From contig CAZKEV010000015.1 of assembly GCA_964551875.1 (NCBI GenBank), positions 1-40,827 on the forward strand: DNA of 40,827 nt. The letters run 5' to 3'. The translations under genes and the position numbers were made by a program. Below the pieces are notes generated by a model that was not told where the DNA came from, did no database searches, and saw nothing but the letters and a program-made list of their open reading frames with translations. The DNA is from JACTUA01 sp964551875 (GTDB lineage Archaea > Halobacteriota > Methanomicrobia > Methanomicrobiales > JACTUA01). Numbering within the stretch: position 1 is the stretch's first letter; each line of letters starts with the position of its first letter. Shown piece by piece: positions 40,085 to 40,827 of this stretch.

Positions 40085-40827
<743 letters not shown>

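Overview
The window looks like a draft-assembly piece of a methanogenic archaeon, most likely of the order Methanomicrobiales. The evidence is the archaeal 16S rRNA 5' part at the right edge, coenzyme F420 genes (cofG, cofC, cofE), ribosomal protein eS17, Alba chromatin protein, a ThiN-domain protein, a ferredoxin:thioredoxin reductase catalytic subunit, archaeal SMC/ScpA, and TATA-type promoters with several apparently leaderless starts. Two 100-N scaffold gaps interrupt glyA and smc. Both genes come out shorter than their families, so the gaps are placeholders rather than true sizes.

Layout. 1-2.2 kb: an AT-richer multi-membrane glycosyltransferase-like gene and a frameshifted zinc-ribbon gene. 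2.2-7.4 kb: small membrane protein, ThiN, DUF169, a secreted protein, a PH-domain membrane protein, eS17 and a pirin. 7.4-12.4 kb (+): the lysine/aspartate-family cluster dapA-dapB-ferredoxin-asd, then alba and an M20 amidohydrolase. 12.4-15.5 kb (-): a tightly overlapping operon cofG-purC-purS-purQ-FTR. 15.5-19.6 kb: cofC (+), whose 3' end overlaps antisense the (-) operon glyA-folD-DHPS-like-cofE. 19.6-24.1 kb (+): coiled-coil protein, smc and scpA. A 25-bp perfect dyad lies between divergent glyA and the smc side, and a degenerate tandem duplication sits at the scpA start.

24.1-39.5 kb is a visibly AT-rich accessory (defence) island inserted between GC-rich housekeeping genes and the rRNA operon. 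It begins with a (+) block: an Mrr-type endonuclease, a 25-codon leader ORF, a nuclease-methyltransferase fusion (BcgI-like arrangement), a two-TRD specificity subunit, a DGQHR(DndB-like)-TIR/deoxyribosyltransferase-like fusion, and an HhH/OGG-like protein. No SF2-helicase HsdR is present. Next comes a (-) three-gene operon (TGT/DpdA-like barrel, ComEC-type metallo-beta-lactamase fold protein, multi-membrane protein), then two unknown overlapping (+) genes starting from a near-leaderless promoter. The island ends with a 1040-residue HD - NB-ARC-type ATPase - 8xTPR protein resembling antiviral STAND/NLR proteins.

The most novel-looking system is the (+) block at 24169-31357, in particular the modification/restriction genes translationally linked to a protein that joins a DGQHR domain to a probable nucleotide-hydrolysing effector. 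The second is the TGT-like/MBL/membrane operon. All functional links inside the island are inference from gene order and recognisable motifs; no database search was possible.
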